A stretch of DNA of 64,000 nt, taken from positions 1 to 64,000 of the forward strand of contig NZ_JABEMG010000002.1 in NCBI RefSeq assembly GCF_013004695.1, read 5' to 3'. This stretch comes from Promicromonospora citrea (lineage in GTDB: Bacteria; Actinomycetota; Actinomycetes; Actinomycetales; Cellulomonadaceae). Under the pieces are notes generated by a model, which did not search any database, was not told the origin of the DNA, and saw only the letters and a program-made list of their open reading frames with translations. Shown here piece after piece: positions 16,330 to 24,260 of this stretch (the first letter of the stretch is position 1; each line of letters starts with the position of its first letter). A program made the position numbers and the translations under genes.

Positions 16330-16361
16330 CCAGGGCCCCCGGGGCAGGCCGGGGGCCCTGG
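16330..16361. terminator. strong hairpin in the DnaA-box intergenic region
   Basis: A perfect 13-bp stem (16330-16342 with 16349-16361, 6-base loop) lies some 450 bases beyond the nearest upstream gene end on the minus strand. It may stop read-through toward the pirin promoter or end an unannotated short RNA. Confidence 0.5.
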
Positions 16362-16517
16362 CTCCACCGCGCTCCCGGGGCCGGCCGCAGCGGGACCCGG
16401 ACGTCGTGTCGACGTCACGACTCCGACGTGCCTCTCGGACCCGGGGCGCCGGGTCTGCGTCTGGGCGGTCACGTCGGACGCGGGTGGTCTTCCGGCCCCG
16501 TACAGACACCTGTGGCG

Positions 16518-16786
16518 TCATCCACAGCCCGCGCCGCAGCACGGGGCGTCCTGTCGTTCTCCGGTCGACCACATGTGCCCGAGGACCGGGCCGGTCGGTA
16601 CTGCTGCAGCGCACCGCATCGGCGTCGGGCTCGAGCCATTGCCCACGTTTCTATCCGCGTGTCGGGGCCGCGGCAACTGCTCCACCGTTGTAATTTTCAC
16701 CCTCTCGTCGCCCACAGTTCTGTCCACAGGCAGAGGCGCTGATTCCCCGTGTCACACACAGGGTTGTGGACCAAACCTGTGGATAA
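16518..16786. promoter_or_regulatory. cluster of DnaA-box-like sites
   Basis: Within a 543-base gene-free gap there is one perfect DnaA box (TTATCCACA on the minus strand, 16786-16778). There are also three single-mismatch sites: TCATCCACA at 16518-16526, CTGTCCACA at 16720-16728, and TGGTCCACA on the minus strand at 16773-16765. A weaker TCGCCCACA is at 16708-16716. A short AT-richer patch lies at 16690-16700. dnaA and dnaN are not here, so this is not an ordinary actinobacterial oriC. Apart from this and the hairpin at 16330, I see nothing else in 16289-16819. Confidence 0.5.
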
Positions 16787-16819
16787 CTTCGCAGGGTGGG
16801 GACGGGGAGCTCCGGCCGG

Positions 16820-17830
16820 TCAGACCCAGGCCCGGACGCCCTGGGTGCCGCCCGCCGTCGGGTCGTTGCGGGCCTCGAGCTCCTCGGGCGCGGTGATGAA
16901 GCCGCCGTCGTCGACGAGGACGCCCCCGATCCGGCCGTGGAGGCCGAGCGCGAGGCGCGCGAGCGACGCGCGCATGCGCGAGCGGGCGATGACGTGCAGG
17001 CCGGAGGGCTGCTCCAGCTCGAGCTCGTACGGGTCGGCGGGCATCCAGCTCAGGCGGTAGGCGAACGGCCCGTAGCTGCGCCAGTCGAGCGAGCCGAGCG
17101 CGCGCGGCACCCGGTCCACCCGCTCGACGTCGACGACGAGCGAGCCGTCGTAGGCGGTGCTGCCGACGAGCGTGTAGCGCGGCGAGCCGTCGGGTGTGGG
17201 CTGGTCGGCCGTGACGTCGGCGGTCGCGATGAGCGAGCGCAGCATGGGCAGCACGTCGGCGGGCCGGAGCGCGTGCGCCGAGTACAGGCCGAGGTCCACC
17301 GATCCGGCCGGATCGGGGACGAGCGGCTGCCTGCCGTCGGCGAGCGCGCCACCGGCGGTTTTGCGCGCGGCCGCCACCATCCACTGGACCACGCGCAGCT
17401 CGTCCCCCTGCGGCAGGGCGTGGGGGAAGGCGCGGGCGATGCCGTCCCGGTCGCCGTAGGCCGTCGGCGCGGCGCCCCGCACGTCGCGCAGGCCGTCCGA
17501 ACGGGCGACGGAGTAGGCCTCCGCCGTGGCCGCGGCCATCCCCAGCTCGGCGAGGTGCGCCTCGCCGACCTCGAACGGACCGGTCGCGACGTGGCCGGCG
17601 CCCAGGCGCAGGACCCCCGGCACGAGCGCCTCGGGTTGAGCCATCCCCCGGAACCGGGCACCCGCCACCCGGCGCGGCCCGGCGGCGCGCGAGGGTTCCC
17701 TGAGCCACTCGACGTCCGCGAACCAGGCGGCGGCGAGCTGGCTGACGGCCACGGGGCCGTGGGTGCTGGGCAGGATCAGAATGTGACCCGACGCATGCTC
17801 CGCAGGAATCACGCCCGCCAGGAATGTCAT
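16820..17830 (-). CDS. conserved hypothetical protein, orphan family copy 2
   Basis: The 336-residue soluble protein of unknown function is a paralogue of the product at 11125-12246. Shared features are GDRDGIARAF, a following amphipathic block (QWMVAAARKTAG here) and the C-terminal IGGVLVDDGGFITAPEEL. The N-terminal halves diverge strongly. ATG 17830 has TAAAGT 6 bases upstream, suggesting a leaderless message. It is divergent from a TetR gene. Confidence 0.75.
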   Translation of the reverse strand: MTFLAGVIPAEHASGHILILPSTHGPVAVSQLAAAWFADVEWLREPSRAAGPRRVAGARFRGMAQPEALVPGVLRLGAGHVATGPFEVGEAHLAELGMAAATAEAYSVARSDGLRDVRGAAPTAYGDRDGIARAFPHALPQGDELRVVQWMVAAARKTAGGALADGRQPLVPDPAGSVDLGLYSAHALRPADVLPMLRSLIATADVTADQPTPDGSPRYTLVGSTAYDGSLVVDVERVDRVPRALGSLDWRSYGPFAYRLSWMPADPYELELEQPSGLHVIARSRMRASLARLALGLHGRIGGVLVDDGGFITAPEELEARNDPTAGGTQGVRAWV

Positions 17831-17836
17831 GCGGAG

Positions 17837-17842
17837 ACTTTA
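17837..17842 (-). promoter_or_regulatory. -10 element of orphan family copy 2 (leaderless)
   Basis: TAAAGT on the minus strand, 6 bases before ATG 17830. Confidence 0.5.
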
Positions 17843-17870
17843 CTGGCCCCTTTGTTCACCCATGATGCGG

Positions 17871-17894
17871 GCGTGTTACAAAGAGGAAACACGC
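17871..17894. promoter_or_regulatory. candidate TetR operator
   Basis: The inverted repeat GCGTGTT and AACACGC, separated by 10 bases, lies in the gap between the orphan gene and the divergent TetR gene, just upstream of the orphan promoter. Confidence 0.35.
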
Positions 17895-18050
17895 AGGTGA
17901 CAGAGGGTGCACATGATCCGAGGCACGGCGGGGGAAAGCTTTTTGTTGCTGTCGGAAAATGGATGACAACGGATATTTCCTGCGCCGGGACGGTGCGACC
18001 AGGTCTCACCTCCGGCCGACTGCGTTTCCAGTTACCTGACGAGCGATGCC

Positions 18051-18056
18051 TATGAT
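18051..18056 (+). promoter_or_regulatory. -10 element of tetR (leaderless)
   Basis: TATGAT, 6 bases before ATG 18063. Confidence 0.55.
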
Positions 18057-18062
18057 GTCAGC

Positions 18063-18674
18063 ATGCCCAAGATCATCGGCAAGAGCCTGCACGAGCACCG
18101 CCAGATGACGAGGCACAAGCTGTTCACCGCGCTGTCCACCCTCATGGCCGAGCGCGGGTTCGACACCATCACGCTGGCCGACATCGCCGCCGCCGCGGAC
18201 GTGGGCCGGACCGCCGTCTACAACCACTTCCACGACAAGGAAGCGCTGCTGCTCGGGTTCATCACCCACGAGACCGAGCAGTACGCCCACACGCTCGAGC
18301 GTGCCCTGGACGGTGTGAGCGACCCGGTGGAACAGCTGCGCACGTACATCCGGCAGCAGGCCCAGCTCACCCGTGTCTTCCACCTCGCCCCCGGGCCCGA
18401 CCTCCGCACCGTCCTGTCGCGCGCCACGCAGCAGCGGCTGCGCGAGCACGCGGACATCGTCGAGGCGATCCTGCGTCGCATCCTGGCGGCAGGCATCGAG
18501 GCGGGCACGTTCCCGCCGCAGGACATCGACCCGACGGTGCACCTCGTGAACGCGTGCCTGTCCGGCCGCCTCATCCCCGACGAGCCCGTGGCGCGCGAGC
18601 GCACCATCCGCGCGGCCGAGGCGTTCGTGCTCCGCGCGGTGGGCGCGCGCCTGCCCGACCCGGTCCCGGCCTGA
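18063..18674 (+). CDS. TetR-family regulator
   Basis: The 203-residue repressor-type regulator has an N-terminal helix-turn-helix (TLADIAAAADVGRTAVYNHF, then HDKEALL) and an all-helical ligand-binding C-terminal domain of unknown specificity. The start has a -10 element 6 bases upstream and no Shine-Dalgarno. The MFS gene 66 bases downstream on the same strand is a plausible target or partner, as is the divergent orphan gene. Confidence 0.9.
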   Translation: MPKIIGKSLHEHRQMTRHKLFTALSTLMAERGFDTITLADIAAAADVGRTAVYNHFHDKEALLLGFITHETEQYAHTLERALDGVSDPVEQLRTYIRQQAQLTRVFHLAPGPDLRTVLSRATQQRLREHADIVEAILRRILAAGIEAGTFPPQDIDPTVHLVNACLSGRLIPDEPVARERTIRAAEAFVLRAVGARLPDPVPA

Positions 18675-18727
18675 CCGCAGCGGGCGGCGACGCCGGGACG
18701 GCGGACCGGCATCGCCGCGCCGGACGA

Positions 18728-18733
18728 TAGCCT
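18728..18733 (+). promoter_or_regulatory. -10 element of MFS gene (leaderless)
   Basis: TAGCCT, 7 bases before GTG 18741. Confidence 0.45.
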
Positions 18734-18740
18734 CGGGCGC

Positions 18741-20054
18741 GTGTCCTCCCCCTCCGTGCGCAGGCCCGCGCCGCTCGGGGGCGCGTTCTCCCGGGTCGTC
18801 GCCGCCAACCTCAGCTCGAGCCTGGGCGACGGCATCGCGCGCGTGGCCGCGCCGCTGCTCGCCGTCCAGCTCACCGACGACCCGCTGCTCGTGTCACTCG
18901 TCGCGGTCGCGGCGCTGCTGCCGTGGCTGCTGTTCGCCATCCCGGCGGGCGTGCTCGTGGACCGGGTCGACCGGCGGCTCGCGCTCGGCCTGGCCGGCGG
19001 CCTGCGCGCCCTCGTGGCGGGCGGCCTCCTCGCGCTGCACCTCACGGGCGCGCTGACGATCTGGTGGCTGCTGGCCGTCGTGCTGCTCTACGGAGCGCTC
19101 GAGACCGTGTACGACGGCGCCGTCCGCGCTGTCGTCCCGTCCATCGTCGGCCGGGCCGACCTGCCGCGCGCGAACTCGCGCATCGAGGCCGCGGAGATCG
19201 TGGTCCAGCAGTTCCTGTCGCAGCCGCTGACGTCGTGGCTGCTCGCGGCGTCCGCCCTGTGGGCGCTGGGGCTCAACGCCGCCGCGTACGCCGTGGCGGG
19301 CGGGCTGGCGCTCGCGCTGCCCGCGGTCGCGTCCGGTCGCACGGCCCGCGGTACGGCGTCCACCGGGGCGCCCACCGGGGCGTCGGCGGACGGGCGGGCG
19401 GCGGGATGGCGCGCCGACCTCGCCGCGGGGTTCCGGTTCATCTGGGCCGACGCGATGCTGCGGCCGCTGTGGGTGGTCAGCGTGCTCATCGGCATCTGCC
19501 ACGCCGCCGTCACGTCGACGTTCGTGCTGTTCGTGCTCGAGCGGCTCGACGTCCCGGAGGCCTGGTACGGCACGTTCATGCTGGCCGGCGCCGCCGGGTC
19601 GCTCGTCGCGGCCGCGGTCACGGGCCGCCTCAAGGCCCGGTTCCGGACAGGACCCGTCATGGCGACGGCGAACGCGACCGGGCTCGCGGCCTGGTTCCTC
19701 GCCGGGGCGTTCCCCGTGGTGGGGGTGGGCGCCGCCGCCGTGTTCGTGGCGTTCGGCTGCACCACCACGTGGAACGTGCTGATGATGTCGCTGCGCCAGG
19801 CCGCGGTGCCGAACCACCTGCTCGGACGCGTGCACGGAACCTGGCGGACGGCGCTCTGGGGCGCCATGCCGCTCGGGTCGCTGGCGGGCGGGCTGCTCGC
19901 GCGGGCCGGTTACGGCACGCCGCTCCTCGTCGGCGCGGCCGCGGGGCTCGTGGTCGCCCTGGTGGGGCACCGGTACCTCGTGTCCCTGCCGGACCCCGAG
20001 GACCTCGATCCCGAGGGCCCGGCCCCCGAGCGCGACGCCGCCGAGCGGGCCTGA
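18741..20054 (+). CDS. MFS transporter
   Basis: The 437-residue protein has about 12 transmembrane helices and resembles EntS-type or other proton-driven exporters of the major facilitator superfamily. The loop 2-3 motif appears as GVLVDRVDRRLAL. The hydrophilic tail is rich in Pro and Glu. The substrate is unknown. The GTG start has TAGCCT 7 bases upstream, so it has its own promoter despite following the TetR gene closely. It converges on corA with 4 bases between stops. Confidence 0.87.
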   Translation: MSSPSVRRPAPLGGAFSRVVAANLSSSLGDGIARVAAPLLAVQLTDDPLLVSLVAVAALLPWLLFAIPAGVLVDRVDRRLALGLAGGLRALVAGGLLALHLTGALTIWWLLAVVLLYGALETVYDGAVRAVVPSIVGRADLPRANSRIEAAEIVVQQFLSQPLTSWLLAASALWALGLNAAAYAVAGGLALALPAVASGRTARGTASTGAPTGASADGRAAGWRADLAAGFRFIWADAMLRPLWVVSVLIGICHAAVTSTFVLFVLERLDVPEAWYGTFMLAGAAGSLVAAAVTGRLKARFRTGPVMATANATGLAAWFLAGAFPVVGVGAAAVFVAFGCTTTWNVLMMSLRQAAVPNHLLGRVHGTWRTALWGAMPLGSLAGGLLARAGYGTPLLVGAAAGLVVALVGHRYLVSLPDPEDLDPEGPAPERDAAERA

Positions 20055-20058
20055 CCGC

Positions 20059-21210
20059 TCAGATCCAGCGCTTCCACCGGAACACGCCGAACAGACCCAC
20101 GCTGACGGCCAGCATCGCGACCAGGGCCGCCGGGTAGCCGTAGGACCACGCGAGCTCCGGCATGACGTCGAAGTTCATGCCGTAGACCGTGCCCACCAGC
20201 GTCGGTGCGAAGAGGATCGCGGCCCAGCCGGAGATCTTCTTCACCTCCTCGCCCTGGCGGATGCTGACCTCGGAGAGGTGCTTCATCTCCTCGTTCTGCC
20301 GCTGCGCGACGAGGGTCGCGGCCACCGTGAGGATGTCCCGCAGCGCGGCGCGGAAGACCTCGATCCGGTCGGCGACCTCGATGAGGTGGTCGGCGACGTC
20401 GCGCAGGTAGGCCTGCAGCTCGGGGTCGACGTCGTACTTGTCGGCGCCCTTGGCCAGCGACGCGCAGACCTTCTGCTCGGGGCGCACCGCGCGCTGGAAG
20501 TCGATGACCTCGCGGGACAGCTCGTAGATGCGGCGCGAGACGTCGGGGGCGCCGCCCCACACGTCGGCCTCGATCTCGTCGATGTCGTGGTCCAGCCCGG
20601 CCACGACCGGCGCGTACCCGTCCACGACGCTGTCGAGGATGGCGTACAGCACGGCCTCGGGGCCGCGGGCCAGCATCTCCCGGTCGTTCTCGAGGCGGGC
20701 GCGCACCGCCGCGAGGTCGGGCGAGGCGCCGTGCCGCACCGTCACCACGAAGTCGGGGCCGACGAAGACGTGCAGCTCGCCGAACTCGACCTGCTCGACC
20801 GCGTCGAGGTAGCGCGCGGCGCGCAGCACGACGAACAGGGTGTCGCCGTACCGCTCGATCTTGGGGCGCTGCTGCGCCTGGATGGCGTCCTCGATGGCGA
20901 GGGGGTGCAGGTCGAACTCGCGCGCGAGCGAGGTGAGCTCGGTCTCGTGCGGCCGCTCGAGGCCGATCCAGGCCATGCCGCCGGGCCGCGAGCGCAGCGC
21001 GCTGAACGTCTCGGCGAGGTTGTCGTACCGGTCGGTGAGCACGCCGTCGTCGTAGATCGCGGCGGCGACGACCGACGAGCGCGGCTCGGGCTCGGCGGCG
21101 GGGCCCTGGGGGGCGACGTCGGGCGGCGTGCCCGGGGCGCGGCGCGGGCGCAGTGCGCCGAGGAGGGGACGCACGGGGCGTGCGGGACGCGAGGGCAGGA
21201 AGGTGGCCAT
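20059..21210 (-). CDS. corA: CorA magnesium/cobalt channel
   Basis: The 383-residue inner-membrane divalent cation channel has a large cytosolic N-terminal domain and two C-terminal helices. The selectivity-loop motif YGMNF lies at about residues 340-345, and the basic C-terminus is FRWKRWI. It is expected to import Mg2+ as a pentamer gated by cytosolic Mg2+. The ATG at 21210 is chosen because AGGAG stands 7 bases upstream; the frame is open further but begins with non-homologous residues. The message has a long leader of about 250 bases that carries a short peptide gene and GC-rich hairpins, suggesting Mg2+ or translation-coupled control. Confidence 0.92.
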   Translation of the reverse strand: MATFLPSRPARPVRPLLGALRPRRAPGTPPDVAPQGPAAEPEPRSSVVAAAIYDDGVLTDRYDNLAETFSALRSRPGGMAWIGLERPHETELTSLAREFDLHPLAIEDAIQAQQRPKIERYGDTLFVVLRAARYLDAVEQVEFGELHVFVGPDFVVTVRHGASPDLAAVRARLENDREMLARGPEAVLYAILDSVVDGYAPVVAGLDHDIDEIEADVWGGAPDVSRRIYELSREVIDFQRAVRPEQKVCASLAKGADKYDVDPELQAYLRDVADHLIEVADRIEVFRAALRDILTVAATLVAQRQNEEMKHLSEVSIRQGEEVKKISGWAAILFAPTLVGTVYGMNFDVMPELAWSYGYPAALVAMLAVSVGLFGVFRWKRWI

Positions 21211-21471
21211 GAGGGAGCTCCTGGGGTCGAGCGCAGGTGATGGACTGCGAACGGACACCGCAGCGGGGACGGCCGACCGGCCGGTGCGAGGTCGCGCCCC
21301 CTCTCGACGGAGGAGGGCGAGGCGCACCGGTGCGCGGGAACCCGCGGGGAGGCGGGAGGGGAACCGTCAGCTCAGCTGCGGTTCGGACTACTCGGAGGCT
21401 CGCTACGGGTCATGCGCGCCACCTCCTTCGTCCGTGCGGCGGGTCGCCGCTGCCGTTCTCCCGACGGGGCC
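21211..21471 (-). promoter_or_regulatory. structured corA leader
   Basis: A -10-like TAGACT lies at 21477-21472 on the minus strand, with a weak TTTCGA about 19 bases upstream. This predicts a leader of about 255 bases. It contains a 13-codon ORF with a strong Shine-Dalgarno, then a long pyrimidine-rich stretch and hairpins including CGCCCTC/GAGGGGGCG and GGCGCACCGGTGCGC. I see no match to the known M-box or ykoK aptamer. Confidence 0.55.
21372..21413 (-). CDS. 13-residue corA leader peptide
   Basis: ATG 21413 begins MTRSEPPSSPNRS and ends in TGA at 21372. AAGGAGGT lies about 6 bases upstream (21427-21420), one of the best ribosome-binding sites in the window, which argues for real translation. 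The peptide is rich in Pro, Ser and Glu/Arg. Proline-containing leader peptides control Mg2+ transporter genes in other bacteria (mgtL of Salmonella) through stalling or slow translation at low Mg2+. A similar role here is inference. Confidence 0.65.
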   Translation of the reverse strand: MTRSEPPSSPNRS

Positions 21472-21530
21472 AGTCTAGACCCGGGACCGGGTCGGATCGA
21501 AACCGTTCGAGAGCAGGATCACACCGGAGG

Positions 21531-22409
21531 TCACCACGCGTCGTGCGGCCGGTGGTGCACGCCGGGCGGCGTGTGGAAGTCGCCGGGCGTCGGTGCCAGG
21601 TAGGCCCGCGCGAACTGGAGCGACGCGGCCAGGTCGTCGCGCCGCTCTGCCGCCGTGCGCGCGGCGCGCGTGGAGATCTCCACGCAGACGTCGCCGCTCC
21701 AGCCCCGCGCCACGAGCTCGCGCAGCACCTTCTCCGCGTGCATGCTGCCGCGTCCTGGGACGAGGTGCTCGTCGCGCGCGCCGTTGTTGCCGTCGGCCAG
21801 GTGCACGTGCCGCAGGCGGTCGCCGAAGGTGTGCAGGAGCGCCACGGCGTCCTGCTGCGCGACGCTGGCGTGGGACAGGTCGAGCGTGACGGCGTCGTAG
21901 TCGTGCTCCGCGGGGTCCCAGCCGGGCAGGTAGGCCTGGAACTCGCGCTTGCCGCCGCGCCACGGGTACATGTTCTCGACGGCGATGGTGACGCCGGTGG
22001 ACTCACTGAGCGTGCGCACCTGGTCCTGGAACTGCCGTGCGTACTTGTACTGCCAGCGGAACGGCGGGTGCACCACGACGGTGCCCGCGCCGAGCTCGAG
22101 CGCCATGTCGGCGGTGCGCTCCAGCTTCGCGTCGGGCGAGCGGCCCCAGACCCGCTGGCTCACCAGGAGCGTCGGGGCGTGCACGGAGCGCACGGGCATG
22201 CCGGTGTCGGCCGACAGCTTCGCGAGCGAGCGCGGGTTCTGGGTCACCTCCTCCGACCAGACCATGACCTCGACGCCGTCGTAGCCGAGCTCGGCGGCCG
22301 ACTCGAACGCGAGCGGCACACGGCGGGGGAAGACCGACGCCGTCGACAGGGTGACCCGCACCTCGGGGGCTGCGGGTCCGGCCGGGTCGGTCGGGATCGG
22401 TTCGGGCAT
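21531..22409 (-). CDS. sugar phosphate isomerase/epimerase-like TIM barrel
   Basis: The 292-residue xylose-isomerase-like TIM-barrel protein has strand motifs GYDGVEVMVW, AVENMYPW and HVHLADG, with the acidic and His residues that bind the metal in this superfamily. The substrate is not predictable. The start ATG 22409 has TAAGGT 7 bases upstream. An in-frame ATG 9 bases earlier is possible but would sit inside the promoter hexamer. It is adjacent to but separate from ptsI, on the same strand. Confidence 0.85.
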   Translation of the reverse strand: MPEPIPTDPAGPAAPEVRVTLSTASVFPRRVPLAFESAAELGYDGVEVMVWSEEVTQNPRSLAKLSADTGMPVRSVHAPTLLVSQRVWGRSPDAKLERTADMALELGAGTVVVHPPFRWQYKYARQFQDQVRTLSESTGVTIAVENMYPWRGGKREFQAYLPGWDPAEHDYDAVTLDLSHASVAQQDAVALLHTFGDRLRHVHLADGNNGARDEHLVPGRGSMHAEKVLRELVARGWSGDVCVEISTRAARTAAERRDDLAASLQFARAYLAPTPGDFHTPPGVHHRPHDAW

Positions 22410-22416
22410 GCGGGCC

Positions 22417-22422
22417 ACCTTA
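22417..22422 (-). promoter_or_regulatory. -10 element of isomerase gene (leaderless)
   Basis: TAAGGT on the minus strand, 7 bases before ATG 22409. Confidence 0.5.
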
Positions 22423-22467
22423 GGGCGCAGACGTGACTGGGATGTGACCGGTGGGTTCAGATGAGGT

Positions 22468-24117
22468 TCAGGGCAGGAGACGTGTCCGTACCGCGTCGCG
22501 CGCGGCCTCGGCCGTGGGGCGGTCGAGGACCAGCCGCGCCAGCTCCGTGCACTCGTCGCGGGTCACCCGTGCCAGGGTATCCGCCACCTCGGCGAGCGCA
22601 CGGGGCGTCATGGACAGCGACGCGACGCCGAGCCCCACCAGGACGGGCGCGAGGAGCGGGTCCGCCGCCGCCTCGCCGCACACGCCCACCGGAGCACCAT
22701 GCACCGCCCCGCCCTCGCACGCCACCCGGACCAGCTCGAGCACGGCGGGCTGCCACGGGGTCGACAGGGCGGCCACCCCGGCGAGGTCGCGGTCGGCCGC
22801 CATCGTGTACTGCGTGAGGTCGTTGGTGCCGAGGCTCGCGAACGCCACCTCGGCCAGCACGTGCCGCGCCTGGAGCGCGGCGGCGGGCGTCTCGATCATC
22901 ACACCGGGCTGGTGCAGGCCGTGCGCCTCGCACGCGGCCGCGAAGTCGCGCGCCTCGTCGACCGTGGCGACCATCGGCGCCATGACCCACACCTCGGCGG
23001 TCTCGGCGGCTGCGGCGCGCGCGATCGCGTCGAGCTGGCGGTCGAGCACGTCCGGGTGCGCGACGGCGGTGCGCAGCCCGCGCACGCCGAGGGCCGGGTT
23101 GTCCTCGTGGTCGGGCGTGAGGAAGCGCAGCGGCTTGTCGGCGCCCGCGTCCAGCGTGCGGACGACGACCCGCTGCCCCGGGAACTGCGACAGCACGGCG
23201 CGGTAGGCGGCCACCTGCTCGTCGATGCCCGGCTCCTCGCCCCGGCCGAGGAAGCAGAACTCGGTGCGGAAGAGCCCGACACCGCGCGCGCCGGCCGCAG
23301 CGGCCGCCCGGGCCTCCGCGGGGTCGGCCACGTTGGCGACGAGGTCGACCGCGACGCCGTCGCGCGTGGCCGCGTGCCCGTCGAAGGTCGCCGCGACGAC
23401 CCGGTCCCGCGCATGCTCGACGTCCTCGGCCGACGGCGAGCGCAGCACGCTGCCGACCGTGCCGTCGACGACGACCTCCTCGCCGTCGACGAGGTCGGCG
23501 GCGCCGGGCAGCGCGACGACGGCGGGGATGCCCAGCGCACGCGCGAGGATGGCCATGTGCGACGTCGGCCCGCCGCGCGCCGTGACGACGGCGACGACGA
23601 CGGCGGGGTCGAGCATCGCGGTGTCCGCGGGCGCGAGATCGCTCGCGACCAGCACGAACGGGTGACCCGGGTCGGGCACGCCGGGCGGGGCGGCGCCCGT
23701 GAGGGCCGCGACGATGCGGTCGCGGACGTCGCGCACGTCGCGGGCGCGCTCCGACATGGGCGGGCCGAGGGACTCGAGCTGCGACGCGACCGACCCCGCG
23801 GCGTCCCACACGGCGCGCTCGGGCGTGAGGCGGTCCTCCCGGACGCGGCGTGCGGCACCGGCCGCGAGCGTGGGGTCGGCCGCCATCGCCGCCGTCACGG
23901 CGAGCACGTCGGCCGCCGTCCCGGACGCGCGGCCGGCCCGGTCAGCGAGGTCGGCCTCGACCTGGGCGGCGGCCTCCTCGACGGCGCGGACGGCGGCCTC
24001 GGCGTCCCCGGTCAGGCGGCTGGTCCGTGGCTCGGGGACGCGTGCGGGCATCCGCACCACGACCCCCGCGGCGCGTCCCGGGCTGGCCGGGACGCCCGTG
24101 AGCCTCTCGCTCGTCAT
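22468..24117 (-). CDS. ptsI: PTS Enzyme I
   Basis: The 549-residue phosphoenolpyruvate-protein phosphotransferase starts the sugar PTS phosphate relay. The phosphorylated histidine is H187 in RGGPTSHMAILAR. The PEP-binding barrel shows GVGLFRTEF, MIETPAAAL and FASLGTNDLTQYTMA, and the Cys loop shows VGVCGEAAAD. Length and domain order are normal. ATG 24117 has GGGGAG upstream; an ATG at 24132 is less likely. It is divergent from the IIA gene, with HPr and the permeases elsewhere. Confidence 0.93.
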   Translation of the reverse strand: MTSERLTGVPASPGRAAGVVVRMPARVPEPRTSRLTGDAEAAVRAVEEAAAQVEADLADRAGRASGTAADVLAVTAAMAADPTLAAGAARRVREDRLTPERAVWDAAGSVASQLESLGPPMSERARDVRDVRDRIVAALTGAAPPGVPDPGHPFVLVASDLAPADTAMLDPAVVVAVVTARGGPTSHMAILARALGIPAVVALPGAADLVDGEEVVVDGTVGSVLRSPSAEDVEHARDRVVAATFDGHAATRDGVAVDLVANVADPAEARAAAAAGARGVGLFRTEFCFLGRGEEPGIDEQVAAYRAVLSQFPGQRVVVRTLDAGADKPLRFLTPDHEDNPALGVRGLRTAVAHPDVLDRQLDAIARAAAAETAEVWVMAPMVATVDEARDFAAACEAHGLHQPGVMIETPAAALQARHVLAEVAFASLGTNDLTQYTMAADRDLAGVAALSTPWQPAVLELVRVACEGGAVHGAPVGVCGEAAADPLLAPVLVGLGVASLSMTPRALAEVADTLARVTRDECTELARLVLDRPTAEAARDAVRTRLLP

Positions 24118-24260
24118 CCGTACGCTCCCCACAGGCTCGTCGTCGAGTGCGCTCGGAACGTTACACGCGAGCGCACCTCACGACGAGCCTGCGGCGTGGA
24201 CGCACCCCGCGCCGCCCAGGATCACCCGCCGCGCGGCCGTGGGTCTGGCAGGATGGCGGC

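Noticed and set aside
16277-16819. chromosomal replication origin
   Set aside because: Boxes are few and imperfect, and dnaA, dnaN, rpmH and parAB are not adjacent as they are at actinobacterial oriC.
21211-21471. M-box/ykoK Mg2+ riboswitch before corA
   Set aside because: I could not recognise the conserved aptamer segments; a peptide-coding leader explains the visible features better.
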